Below, one piece after another: positions 17,627 through 25,882 of a stretch of 64,000 nt of DNA. The notes below the pieces were generated by a model, which ran no database searches, was not told where the DNA came from, and worked only from the letters and a program-made list of their open reading frames with translations. Numbering within the stretch: the stretch's first letter is position 1; each line of letters begins with the position of its first letter. The stretch comes from Sphingobacteriaceae bacterium (GTDB lineage: Bacteria; Bacteroidota; Bacteroidia; B-17B0; Aurantibacillaceae), in the NCBI GenBank assembly GCA_002319075.1, contig NVQB01000001.1, positions 5,580,001 to 5,644,000 on the forward strand, read 5' to 3'. The position numbers and the translations under genes are program-made.

Positions 17627-20600
17627 CTATCGCACTAATGTAATGGTTCCGCTGGTATTAAAATCCTTACCATCAGAGCCTTTCGCGGTTATAATATAAG
17701 TAAATACCCCCTCTGAAGCATCTTTACCTGATGGATTCTTTCCATCCCATTCAATGTTGCCGGTGCTGCTATCAAGCGTATACACCTTATGTCCCCAACG
17801 GTCAAAAATCGTAATGGAGATTTTTGTAAGATTTGTTGCTTTTACGAAGAAGATGTCATTTACTCCATCATTGTTTGGCGAAAAGATATTTGGTATTTTG
17901 AGTTCGGAAGGAATTTCAACATTTACCACTTTGCGTACCGTATCAAGACAAGCTCCTTTTGTAACAAACATGGTTATAGTGTAAGTACCAGGCGCGTTAA
18001 AAACAGTTTCTGGTGAAACTCCAACAGAGCTGGTAGTCTGAGTGGTTCCGTTACCAAAATTCCAGTAAGAACTAATGTTGGCGTTACCTGTTGTGGATGA
18101 GGAATTGTTGTTAAAAACCACGCTTAAAGGAGCGGTACCACTAGTTGGTTGTGGCATAAAATCGGCGGTTAACTCGCCATCTACTACATCCACAAAGGCC
18201 ACACTGGCGCAACCATTCAGTTTATTTACTACATCCACCTGGTATCTTCCGGGAATAACTGCATTAAAAGTGGAACTGTTAGTAGGTCCATTAAAAGGTC
18301 CTGGAGGGGTCCACAAATAATCATATTGCGTAGTGTTTGCATCGCCGTAAATCGGTTTAATTACCAGCGATTTAGAACCGCAGTCTAAAACATAAGGATC
18401 TGGAGCCTTAGGCTTATTTAATTCCGGATATACGCGAAAGTCAACAACTGTTTTTGTACCTGTTGCTAAACAACCATTATTTAAGTCTTTTACCGTCACT
18501 GTATAAACGCCCGGAACTCCTGCCACATAAGTGGTACTAACCTGTAGAGGCTTTTGAGGCGTTGGTCCCTCCCATAAAAGGGCTATTGCTGGCAGAGGAT
18601 GCGGATAAACCGGCGGTATGGTGGAATTGCTACCATTGGTTAGTATAAGCGTTGGGGTAACACAAGTTACCTGGTTACCGCCATTAATCACAGCATTTGG
18701 TTTAAATAAGTTCTGTAACATAGGAACTACCGTTGTTGTTTTACAGGTATTATTCTCATCTGTTACTGTAAGCGTATAGTTGGCAATTACCGTACTGGTG
18801 GTTGCTAAAGAGTTGGATAAAACGGTGATTGTGTTGCTAGCCAGGTTGCCGGGATTGCCCGGAAAAGACCAAAGATAACTCACATTTGTATTTAAACTTT
18901 GTCCTTCAAGCACTACACTTGGTGTGTTGCAATCGAGAATAAGTTGTGGTACCACTGCTGTAGCCTGTGGCCCCAGGGTATTTTGAAGGACAGATATCTG
19001 AACACGTGTCTCGCAGAAATTGGTATTGTCTTTTGTGATCACCGTCCATGTACCCGGAACCGCGACACTGTAGGTAGCATTGGTACTTAAAGAACCTGAA
19101 GGTACAGTTGTGGATGTTGGTGGACCTAATAAGGTGTAGGAAACAGGGCCGCCAGGTGTAGGCGTTGTGCTTGCATTTAGGATATTAATAGTAGCCACAC
19201 TTTTTGAACCGCAACCCAGTGTAAAGTTTTGTGGACTACTTAAAGTATAGGTTGGAAAACCAGAAGAAGATGCCACTGTAAATGTTTTACAACTGCTACA
19301 TCCATTTGCATCATTAATTAAACAATGCGTATAGATTCCCGGGCCTCCTGGAAAAAAAGTTGTGGAATATCCGCTTGCAGATAGTGTTGCACCCTGCGGT
19401 GCAATCCAGGCATGCGAAATATTTACAGAAGGATTACCATAAGCCGTAACCGTTATAACCGAAGTAACAGAACAGGTGATGTTTTGAAACAAAGGAGTAA
19501 CCGTTGATGAGGGTGCAAAAGTATTTGTATTGATCACAAAGGTTTTTGTACTCACGCAACCAGACGCAGGATTTAACGCAATAACCGTCCAAGTACCAAA
19601 AGAGTTGGTGGGACTAAACACAGCACCCGGCCCATAGAATGGCGCAGACGAGCCATTTGAACTTGTATAGCTGATAGCAGTTGATGGCGTATAGATAACT
19701 TCTAAAGTAGGATTAAGACAAGTGATCAGGTAATTGCCTCCCGGAGGGCTAATATTGAACACCGGAGGTACCGGAATTGTATTAATAGTAAACACCGTTG
19801 CTGCTGAACATCCCCAGTCGGTTGTAACATTGGCGCTATAAACACCAGGAGCAATGCCCCCTGTGGCTGAAGTTTGTGTATTGCTGTTAATCCCATTTGG
19901 TAAGGGAGTCCAACTAACTGTATAACTCGGTACAGGTGAAGCGGGACTCCAGGTAAGATGTAGGTCAAATGCGTTGACTGTACTTGTACACCCACTTTGA
20001 GTAAGGGTTGGAGCTACAAATGGTTGCGGAAAAACCGAAACGGTGGCTACAACGCTGTTTGTTACACTAACATTTCCCTGGTTAGTGCCTGTAATAAATA
20101 ACGTGTATATCGAAGTAGAAGTGGGTGATACCGTATAAATTCCAGTGCTACTGGTATTATTTCCCGGTTGCATCGAATAACTCACCCCTGTTAAACTTGT
20201 TGAATTGGGTATACTTAAAGTAACACTTTGACCTGAGCAAATAATAAAATCCTGAGGCATGCTAAAAAAACAAGGACTCGTGGCGGTAGCACAAGCTGAA
20301 GTATTGCTTGCCGCATATGTCCCCACAAAACCACTTCCCGAAACATACAGGAGCTTATTTGGTTTATCAAGCTTGATATCAAACACATATTTATTGGTGC
20401 TTGTAACCCCTAAAGAAATGGGAGTAAGCGTACTAAATGTGGTGCCGTTAAAATTATAACATACAATAGAACCATTGCCTCCAAGGTATAAATTGTTGCA
20501 ATCATCTACTGCAATACCGCCCTGCTCCAACAAAGTCTGAGTAGGAACAGTAGTGTTGGCCACCTGTGCACCGGTAGTTTTATTATAAGAAGCCAGGTGA

Positions 20601-22108
20601 ATTCCATCATAATAAAATAAATAGTTTCCATTCACTGCAAGCGAGTTATACCCATTCGAGCTAAGTCCGGGTCCGCCTACATATTGGGTTTTATTTTGTT
20701 GTTCCCCCAGTACAGTAAAACCGCTGGGCTGTGTCCATAAATTTCCGTTGAAGGTTGTATTTACAGCGCAGATCTTGTCAGTTAAAGTACTACCGGCATA
20801 ATTCACAAATATATTTCCATTATTATCAATGGCATGAGAAACTACATCCTGAGCGATAGTTGTATTGGTTGGCTGAAAAGTAGTAAGGGCAATCACAGCG
20901 GTAGTTGGATTAATAGTTACAGCCGAAATATTCGAAGAGGTTCCTCCGCCTAATACGAAAACTTCCCCGGTAGTGCAATGGAAGCCCATATCCCACACTT
21001 CCTCAAACTGATTATTAGCGGTGTTCATAAAGTTATCGTAGTTACCTGAGGCATCAAGACGAATTACTTCATTTCCGGTGCCCACATATCCCTGACCGAT
21101 GTAAGTTTTAGCGTTAAATTTATTCACAGCAAAATTACTCGCTTGTGAAATAATAGGTGCGCTGCTCCAGGCCGGTGTTGTTACCGTTCCTGCAAAAGTC
21201 CACACGAGTACACCTGTTGTACTGTAGCGAGCCACTTTAAAGGGATTGTATCCTCCGTATATATAGGTATTTCCATTAAAATCATAATCCACATCATAGG
21301 CATAATTATTACTGGTAAGAGTTGTTGCCGACCCTACCCATGGATCAATAATTAATAGTTTATCATGCGAAAAATTATCCGGAAAGCTAAAGCCCACTAT
21401 ATCATTGCGTAAAGTAAAAGCAGAGGCTACCGGCGTTTTATCTTCGTAAAAACTTTTTGGAGCATATTCTTTTATATCCCATAATGAAGTCTGGATAACA
21501 ATATTTCCTTCGGCGTCTTTTTTAATTCTGGAAACATCGCCTGTATAGGCGAGTTTAATTTGAGCAGGATCTGCACCAGGACGAACAATCACGTTATATT
21601 TTATACCATGATCTTTATCTTCTGGGATAGTATATTCAATATCAATGTTATTGTAAACATTTTTATAAGTGATTTTTTTATAGGTGGAAGAGTTGTATTG
21701 CGCCTGGCCGTAAGTGAAATAATGCATTTGCTTTTCGCTTCTTTCCACTACAAGATCCTTATTGGCATTCAACCAGTTCATATTTATATAATGGAGCTCA
21801 GGCTGTTTATGAGTGCTGTGTTTGCCTTTTTCAATTTCTTCCCGCTGACGTTCAGTTAACGGAAAAATTTTGCTCATCACGTACACAAGTCCCTTTTCTG
21901 TAAAATAGATCTTTTCCAGGCCATTCTCTAAAACGAAATGCACCTTTTCTTTTGAAGGCAAAAGATTATCATACTGACCGCGGTTTTCTACGAAGACCCG
22001 GGTTCCAAAAGGATCCGCAGAACTTATAAATTTCGGTGCAGGACCTCCGAATAAAGCTGTTGGGATCGCAATTGCAGCAATCAGTAGATAAAATAGATTT
22101 TTTTTCAT
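17627..22108 (-). CDS. Giant T9SS type B sorting-domain cargo protein (copy 2)
   Basis: A second 1493-residue protein with the same domain order as copy 1: signal peptide, DUF7948-like N-terminal domain, propeller-like part, Ig-like modules, PKD domain and type B C-terminal sorting domain. Identity with copy 1 is uneven. The last ~100 residues and a block around residues 850-1150 are nearly identical even at third codon positions, whereas the propeller part and residues 1190-1390 differ much more. This pattern suggests tandem duplication with later gene conversion. The two have their own terminators, so they are probably separate transcripts. Confidence 0.88.
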   Translation of the reverse strand: MKKNLFYLLIAAIAIPTALFGGPAPKFISSADPFGTRVFVENRGQYDNLLPSKEKVHFVLENGLEKIYFTEKGLVYVMSKIFPLTERQREEIEKGKHSTHKQPELHYINMNWLNANKDLVVERSEKQMHYFTYGQAQYNSSTYKKITYKNVYNNIDIEYTIPEDKDHGIKYNVIVRPGADPAQIKLAYTGDVSRIKKDAEGNIVIQTSLWDIKEYAPKSFYEDKTPVASAFTLRNDIVGFSFPDNFSHDKLLIIDPWVGSATTLTSNNYAYDVDYDFNGNTYIYGGYNPFKVARYSTTGVLVWTFAGTVTTPAWSSAPIISQASNFAVNKFNAKTYIGQGYVGTGNEVIRLDASGNYDNFMNTANNQFEEVWDMGFHCTTGEVFVLGGGTSSNISAVTINPTTAVIALTTFQPTNTTIAQDVVSHAIDNNGNIFVNYAGSTLTDKICAVNTTFNGNLWTQPSGFTVLGEQQNKTQYVGGPGLSSNGYNSLAVNGNYLFYYDGIHLASYNKTTGAQVANTTVPTQTLLEQGGIAVDDCNNLYLGGNGSIVCYNFNGTTFSTLTPISLGVTSTNKYVFDIKLDKPNKLLYVSGSGFVGTYAASNTSACATATSPCFFSMPQDFIICSGQSVTLSIPNSTSLTGVSYSMQPGNNTSSTGIYTVSPTSTSIYTLFITGTNQGNVSVTNSVVATVSVFPQPFVAPTLTQSGCTSTVNAFDLHLTWSPASPVPSYTVSWTPLPNGINSNTQTSATGGIAPGVYSANVTTDWGCSAATVFTINTIPVPPVFNISPPGGNYLITCLNPTLEVIYTPSTAISYTSSNGSSAPFYGPGAVFSPTNSFGTWTVIALNPASGCVSTKTFVINTNTFAPSSTVTPLFQNITCSVTSVITVTAYGNPSVNISHAWIAPQGATLSASGYSTTFFPGGPGIYTHCLINDANGCSSCKTFTVASSSGFPTYTLSSPQNFTLGCGSKSVATINILNASTTPTPGGPVSYTLLGPPTSTTVPSGSLSTNATYSVAVPGTWTVITKDNTNFCETRVQISVLQNTLGPQATAVVPQLILDCNTPSVVLEGQSLNTNVSYLWSFPGNPGNLASNTITVLSNSLATTSTVIANYTLTVTDENNTCKTTTVVPMLQNLFKPNAVINGGNQVTCVTPTLILTNGSNSTIPPVYPHPLPAIALLWEGPTPQKPLQVSTTYVAGVPGVYTVTVKDLNNGCLATGTKTVVDFRVYPELNKPKAPDPYVLDCGSKSLVIKPIYGDANTTQYDYLWTPPGPFNGPTNSSTFNAVIPGRYQVDVVNKLNGCASVAFVDVVDGELTADFMPQPTSGTAPLSVVFNNNSSSTTGNANISSYWNFGNGTTQTTSSVGVSPETVFNAPGTYTITMFVTKGACLDTVRKVVNVEIPSELKIPNIFSPNNDGVNDIFFVKATNLTKISITIFDRWGHKVYTLDSSTGNIEWDGKNPSGKDASEGVFTYIITAKGSDGKDFNTSGTITLVR

Positions 22109-22271
22109 AGCTTAGGGTTAAAGGATTATTTAATTACAGCAATTAAATATACAAATCCTCTTCGTATAAAAAAACAGTGTTTGTCTTTTTAACGCTTATG
22201 GAAACCAGTGGCTTGCCTCAAAATTTACTTCTTGTTAATTCAATCATTATGTTATTTTTACAGGGCAAATC

Positions 22272-23045
22272 ATGACGGAGTATATCATAATTGGATTGGT
22301 TGCCTTGCTGGGATCCTGCCTCACTTTCTTTTCAGGATTTGGCCTGGGAACTATTCTCGTACCTGTATTCGCCCTCTTTTTTCCAATCGATATTGCTATA
22401 GCTCTTACGGCCATTGTTCATTTTTTAAATAACCTGTTTAAACTTTTTCTTGTTGGAAACCGCTTCGACAAAGAAACTGTTCTGCGCTTTGGAATCCCTT
22501 CTTTATTAGCTTCTTTCGCTGGGGCTTTTCTCCTGTCTTTTATCAGCAGAGTTAATCCTTTGTTTACCTATACTTTCAATGAACATATTTTTCTGATTAC
22601 GCCCGTAAAATTAATCATAGGCTGTATTCTTATATTTTTTGCCTTGTTCGATCTCGTTCCCCGCTTAACTTCTCTGGAGTTTGATAAAAAATATTTGATT
22701 GCGGGCGGACTGTTAAGTGGTTTTTTTGGAGGGCTATCTGGTAACCAGGGCGCTCTTAGAAGTGCATTCCTGGTAAAGGCCGGTCTTTCAAAAGAAACCT
22801 TTATTGCTACAGGAGTTGTAATTGCAGTAATGGTGGATGTATCGCGACTGGTTATTTATTCAGAAAAAGTGATAGGTAATTCAGAACTTAATTACAGCTT
22901 GATTGTCTGCGCGACGATTTGTGCTTTTACCGGTGCTTATTTTGGAAACAAACTCATCAAAAAAATTACAGTTAAAAGTCTTCAATACATTGTTGGGCTT
23001 GCACTGATTGTTTTTGGAATTTTTCTTTGTTTAGGATGGCTGTAA
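22272..23045 (+). CDS. TauE/SafE-family membrane permease
   Basis: A 257-residue integral membrane protein with about eight hydrophobic segments in the two-repeat arrangement of the TauE/SafE family (GSCLTFFSGFGLGTILVPVF near the start, GLLSGFFGGLSGNQGALRSA in the second half). Family members export sulfite, sulfoacetate or other organosulfur anions, or act with sulfur metabolism; the substrate here is unknown. It stands alone, convergent with the Omp85-type gene. Confidence 0.82.
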   Translation: MTEYIIIGLVALLGSCLTFFSGFGLGTILVPVFALFFPIDIAIALTAIVHFLNNLFKLFLVGNRFDKETVLRFGIPSLLASFAGAFLLSFISRVNPLFTYTFNEHIFLITPVKLIIGCILIFFALFDLVPRLTSLEFDKKYLIAGGLLSGFFGGLSGNQGALRSAFLVKAGLSKETFIATGVVIAVMVDVSRLVIYSEKVIGNSELNYSLIVCATICAFTGAYFGNKLIKKITVKSLQYIVGLALIVFGIFLCLGWL

Positions 23046-23094
23046 TCGATGCAGATCTGCCGGTACTAAACATTAAATTACTTTAAATTCTTAT

Positions 23095-24195
23095 TTAAAA
23101 AGCTTCACCCACCGTAAAATAAGGAAGCAGTTTATTGTTTCCAACAGCAAAATCGATGCGGAGGTTTAGTTTTTGTTTTTTGTCGGTCATCAATCTAAGA
23201 CCTAATCCATAAGTGTATTTCCAGTCGGTAGAATTAAATTGTGAATACCTGTGAGCTACCTGGCCTACGTCGCCAAACACCGTAAATCCCAATAACCAGA
23301 ACAAATGCCGTCTGAACTCTGCCTGGAAAACCAAAGCATTGTTATCGCGGTAACGTCCTTCATAAAAGCCCCGCATTTTTTTCTGTCCACCCAAAACACC
23401 CATCTGAAAAAAAGGAACATCACTATCTGAATAGAGACTATAGGCGTTCAGAGCAAGAATGTTTTCTTTATAACTGAAATATTTTGAGAAGTCGAAAGCT
23501 ATTCTTGTGTAGTTGAATGAACTTCCAGTAGCGGGATCATCGTGGTAGACGACGAATTCGGTCCATAGTCCTTTCGAAGGATAAAAAACAAGATCTCTGC
23601 TATCGTAAACAAACACAATACCCACGCCGGAAACCACGCCCCCTTTAGATCCTGGAATGGTACCTTTTGCAAGTTGTGCTGCTGTGTCAAGTTTAAACAA
23701 ACTGAATTTATCGTAAGCATAACGAAGTCCCGCATAAAAATGAGGCACAATTTTTTTTAGAGCGGTGATCCTCAGTCGCGGAAATTCAACGCCATAGCGC
23801 TCTACATAATTTTTAGCTTGTCGGTTTCCCACACCATAAAAATTGTAGAAGTATTTATTATAACCGATCTCACCATACAGCTGGTAGGATCTGTTCTTGA
23901 TAAATAAATTATAAGGTACAGCAAAAAGCGTTTGTTTGTTTTGTGTAAAGGCCACTCCTAAACTCACATTCGATTTGGCTGCGTTAAGACTGTCTTTTTT
24001 AAAATTAAAATAGGAAAAGCCGCTGGCACCAAAGCCGAAGCGTGTTTCGGGTGTATAAAAAACAAGTGGCAAAGCAAAGAAGGAACGTCTTTTTTTGGGA
24101 GTAGTTTCTTCAACAGCAATAGTCTGAGCACTAAACTCGGTGCATAGCAGACTTACAAGCAACAAAAACCTTATGGAAAAAGAAAAGAAATTCAA
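23095..24195 (-). CDS. BamA/TamA (Omp85) superfamily outer membrane barrel protein
   Basis: A 366-residue outer-membrane barrel protein with signal peptide (1-23) and no POTRA domains. The bacterial surface-antigen (D15) signature is present: MRGFYEGRYRDNN (the RGF motif of the lid loop), then QAEFRRHLFW and FGDVGQV. The final residue is Phe, as usual for barrels. POTRA-less Omp85 proteins of Bacteroidota are common and of unknown role; proposed roles include lipid or protein transfer. It is divergent from the glycosyltransferase gene. Confidence 0.78.
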   Translation of the reverse strand: MNFFSFSIRFLLLVSLLCTEFSAQTIAVEETTPKKRRSFFALPLVFYTPETRFGFGASGFSYFNFKKDSLNAAKSNVSLGVAFTQNKQTLFAVPYNLFIKNRSYQLYGEIGYNKYFYNFYGVGNRQAKNYVERYGVEFPRLRITALKKIVPHFYAGLRYAYDKFSLFKLDTAAQLAKGTIPGSKGGVVSGVGIVFVYDSRDLVFYPSKGLWTEFVVYHDDPATGSSFNYTRIAFDFSKYFSYKENILALNAYSLYSDSDVPFFQMGVLGGQKKMRGFYEGRYRDNNALVFQAEFRRHLFWLLGFTVFGDVGQVAHRYSQFNSTDWKYTYGLGLRLMTDKKQKLNLRIDFAVGNNKLLPYFTVGEAF

Positions 24196-24300
24196 GCAAA
24201 AATGAAAAGTTTAAATTACGCTTTTTGGCAATTATTAAGAAAAGCATTTGGTATCTTTTATTTTTACTTATTAGCAAAACCGTTATATTCGTTGGCTCTA

Positions 24301-25011
24301 ATGGGCAAAAACTTAGTCATAATTCCAACTTACAACGAGATTGAAAACATCGATAAAATGGTACGCACCGTTTTTTCTTTGACCCGTGAGTTTGAATTAC
24401 TGATTGTGGATGATGGCTCACCAGATGGTACGGCCAATCATGTAAAATCTCTTCAGAATGAGTTTGCCGGAAAACTGCACATAGAAGAACGTAAAGGAAA
24501 GTTAGGCCTGGGAACAGCCTATATTCATGGCTTTAAATGGGCCCTTGCAAGAGATTACGCTTTTATTTTTGAAATGGATTGTGACTTTAGCCACGACCCG
24601 AAAGATCTTGTCAGACTTTTGGAAGCCTGCGAAAAAGACGCGGATGTTGCTGTAGGCTCGCGTTATACAAAAGGCGGAAAAGTAAGTAACTGGCCTATTG
24701 GACGGATTTTGATGAGTTATTTCGCTTCTGTTTATGTGAGGATGGTTTTGTGGATTCCTGTGAAGGACACTACAGCGGGGTTTAAATGTTACCGTAGAAA
24801 AGTCCTTGAAACCATAGCTTTAGACGAAATAAAATTTATGGGCTACGCCTTCCAGATCGAAATGAAATACAGGGCTTACCGTAAAGGTTTTAAAATTGTA
24901 GAAGTGCCGATCCTATTTACAGACCGCGTTCTTGGTGTGAGTAAAATGAGCACTAAAATTTTTAAAGAGGCTTTTCTTGGTGTTTTGCAAATGCGCTTTG
25001 CTAAGTATTAG
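24301..25011 (+). CDS. Polyprenol monophosphomannose synthase (DPM1-like GT2 glycosyltransferase)
   Basis: A 236-residue family-2 glycosyltransferase resembling dolichol-phosphate mannose synthase: it would move mannose from GDP-mannose to a polyprenyl phosphate. Signatures are VIIPTYNEIENI, LIVDDGSPDGT, EMDCDFSHDP (metal-binding DxD-like) and VGSRY. I chose the ATG at 24301, since family proteins begin just before the VIIPTYNE strand; the frame is open for 33 codons more, up to 24202, but these are hydrophobic and not conserved in the family. There is no C-terminal membrane domain, as in the soluble DPM1 form. Confidence 0.85.
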   Translation: MGKNLVIIPTYNEIENIDKMVRTVFSLTREFELLIVDDGSPDGTANHVKSLQNEFAGKLHIEERKGKLGLGTAYIHGFKWALARDYAFIFEMDCDFSHDPKDLVRLLEACEKDADVAVGSRYTKGGKVSNWPIGRILMSYFASVYVRMVLWIPVKDTTAGFKCYRRKVLETIALDEIKFMGYAFQIEMKYRAYRKGFKIVEVPILFTDRVLGVSKMSTKIFKEAFLGVLQMRFAKY

Positions 25012-25022
25012 TTTAGGGTTTT

Positions 25023-25594
25023 TCTCGACTACGCTCGAAATGACAGTCAATGATCTCGACTACGCTCGATCTGACATTCGACTACGCACAAGCTGGCCTT
25101 AACATCCACTGGATGTTAATCCTGCTCGATCTGACAGTCTGCTATGCACAAGCTGGCCTTAACATCCACTGGATGTTAATCCTGCTCGATCTGACAGTCA
25201 ATGATCTCGACTACGCTCGATCTGACATTCGGGTATGCTCGATGTGACAGTCGGGTATGCTCGATGTGACAGTCAATGATCTCGACTGCGCTCGATCTGA
25301 CATGCTGCTATGCACAAGCTGGCCTTAACATCCACTGGATGTTAATCCTGCTCGATGTGACAGTCAATGATCTCGACTACGCTCGATCTGACAGTCGGGT
25401 ACGCTCGATCTGACAGTCGGGTATGCTCGATCTGACATTCGACTAGGCTCGATCTGACATGCTGCTATGCACAAGCTGGCCTTAACATCCACTGGATGTT
25501 AATCCTGCTCGATCTGACAGTCAATGATCTCGACTACGCTCGATCTGACAGTCGGGTATGCTCGATGTGACATTCAACCACGCTCGAAATGACT
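25023..25594. repeat. Palindromic minisatellite array
   Basis: A 570-bp block made almost wholly of short variants of TCGACTACGCTCGATCTGACAG (about 22 bp) interleaved with four perfect 45-bp copies at 25086-25130, 25146-25190, 25312-25356 and 25469-25513. Each 45-bp copy contains the palindrome TAACATCCACTGGATGTTA. The outermost units read CGCTCGAAATGAC, which resembles a dispersed intergenic repeat frequent in Bacteroidota, while the inner units have changed to GATCTGAC or GATGTGAC. It lies between convergent genes and has no spacer structure, so it is not a CRISPR array. Confidence 0.9.
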
Positions 25595-25601
25595 TGACAT
25601 T

Positions 25602-25874
25602 TTATCGCTTGATTTCAAAAGTCTGATAGCCTTTCAACTCCTGCTCTTCCGAATCCACTTCCGTTACATCGGCCAGACGCGGCCCCACATTACACCACTC
25701 TATAAATTTGTGAATGCCTTCCTCCTCGCCTTCCACATGAATTAAAACACTTTCGTCAAATTGATTTCTTACAAAGCCTGTGAGATCAAACTTATGTGCT
25801 GCTGCCTGTGCATTGTAGCGATAACCAACGCCCTGCACTTTGCCTTTTACAACGATTTTATAACTGCGGATCAT
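25602..25874 (-). CDS. Acylphosphatase
   Basis: A complete 90-residue acylphosphatase, which hydrolyses the carboxyl-phosphate bond of acylphosphates. Signatures: GKVQGVGYR with the catalytic arginine R19, and GFVRN with the catalytic asparagine N37. Its ATG is 8 bp from the stop of the PorE-like gene, so it is the last gene of the T9SS cargo operon, although a functional link is not evident. Confidence 0.92.
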   Translation of the reverse strand: MIRSYKIVVKGKVQGVGYRYNAQAAAHKFDLTGFVRNQFDESVLIHVEGEEEGIHKFIEWCNVGPRLADVTEVDSEEQELKGYQTFEIKR

Positions 25875-25882
25875 TCAAGAAA

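Noticed and set aside
22208-22432. 74-codon plus-strand frame at the start of the TauE/SafE gene
   Set aside because: It overlaps the clear permease gene in another frame and ends inside it.
24202-24300. Earlier start of the mannosyltransferase-like gene
   Set aside because: The extra 33 residues are not part of the family and lie in the divergent promoter region; ATG 24301 fits the known N-terminus.
25023-25594. CRISPR array
   Set aside because: The repeats abut and vary, and between them there are no unique spacers of constant length; no cas gene is near.
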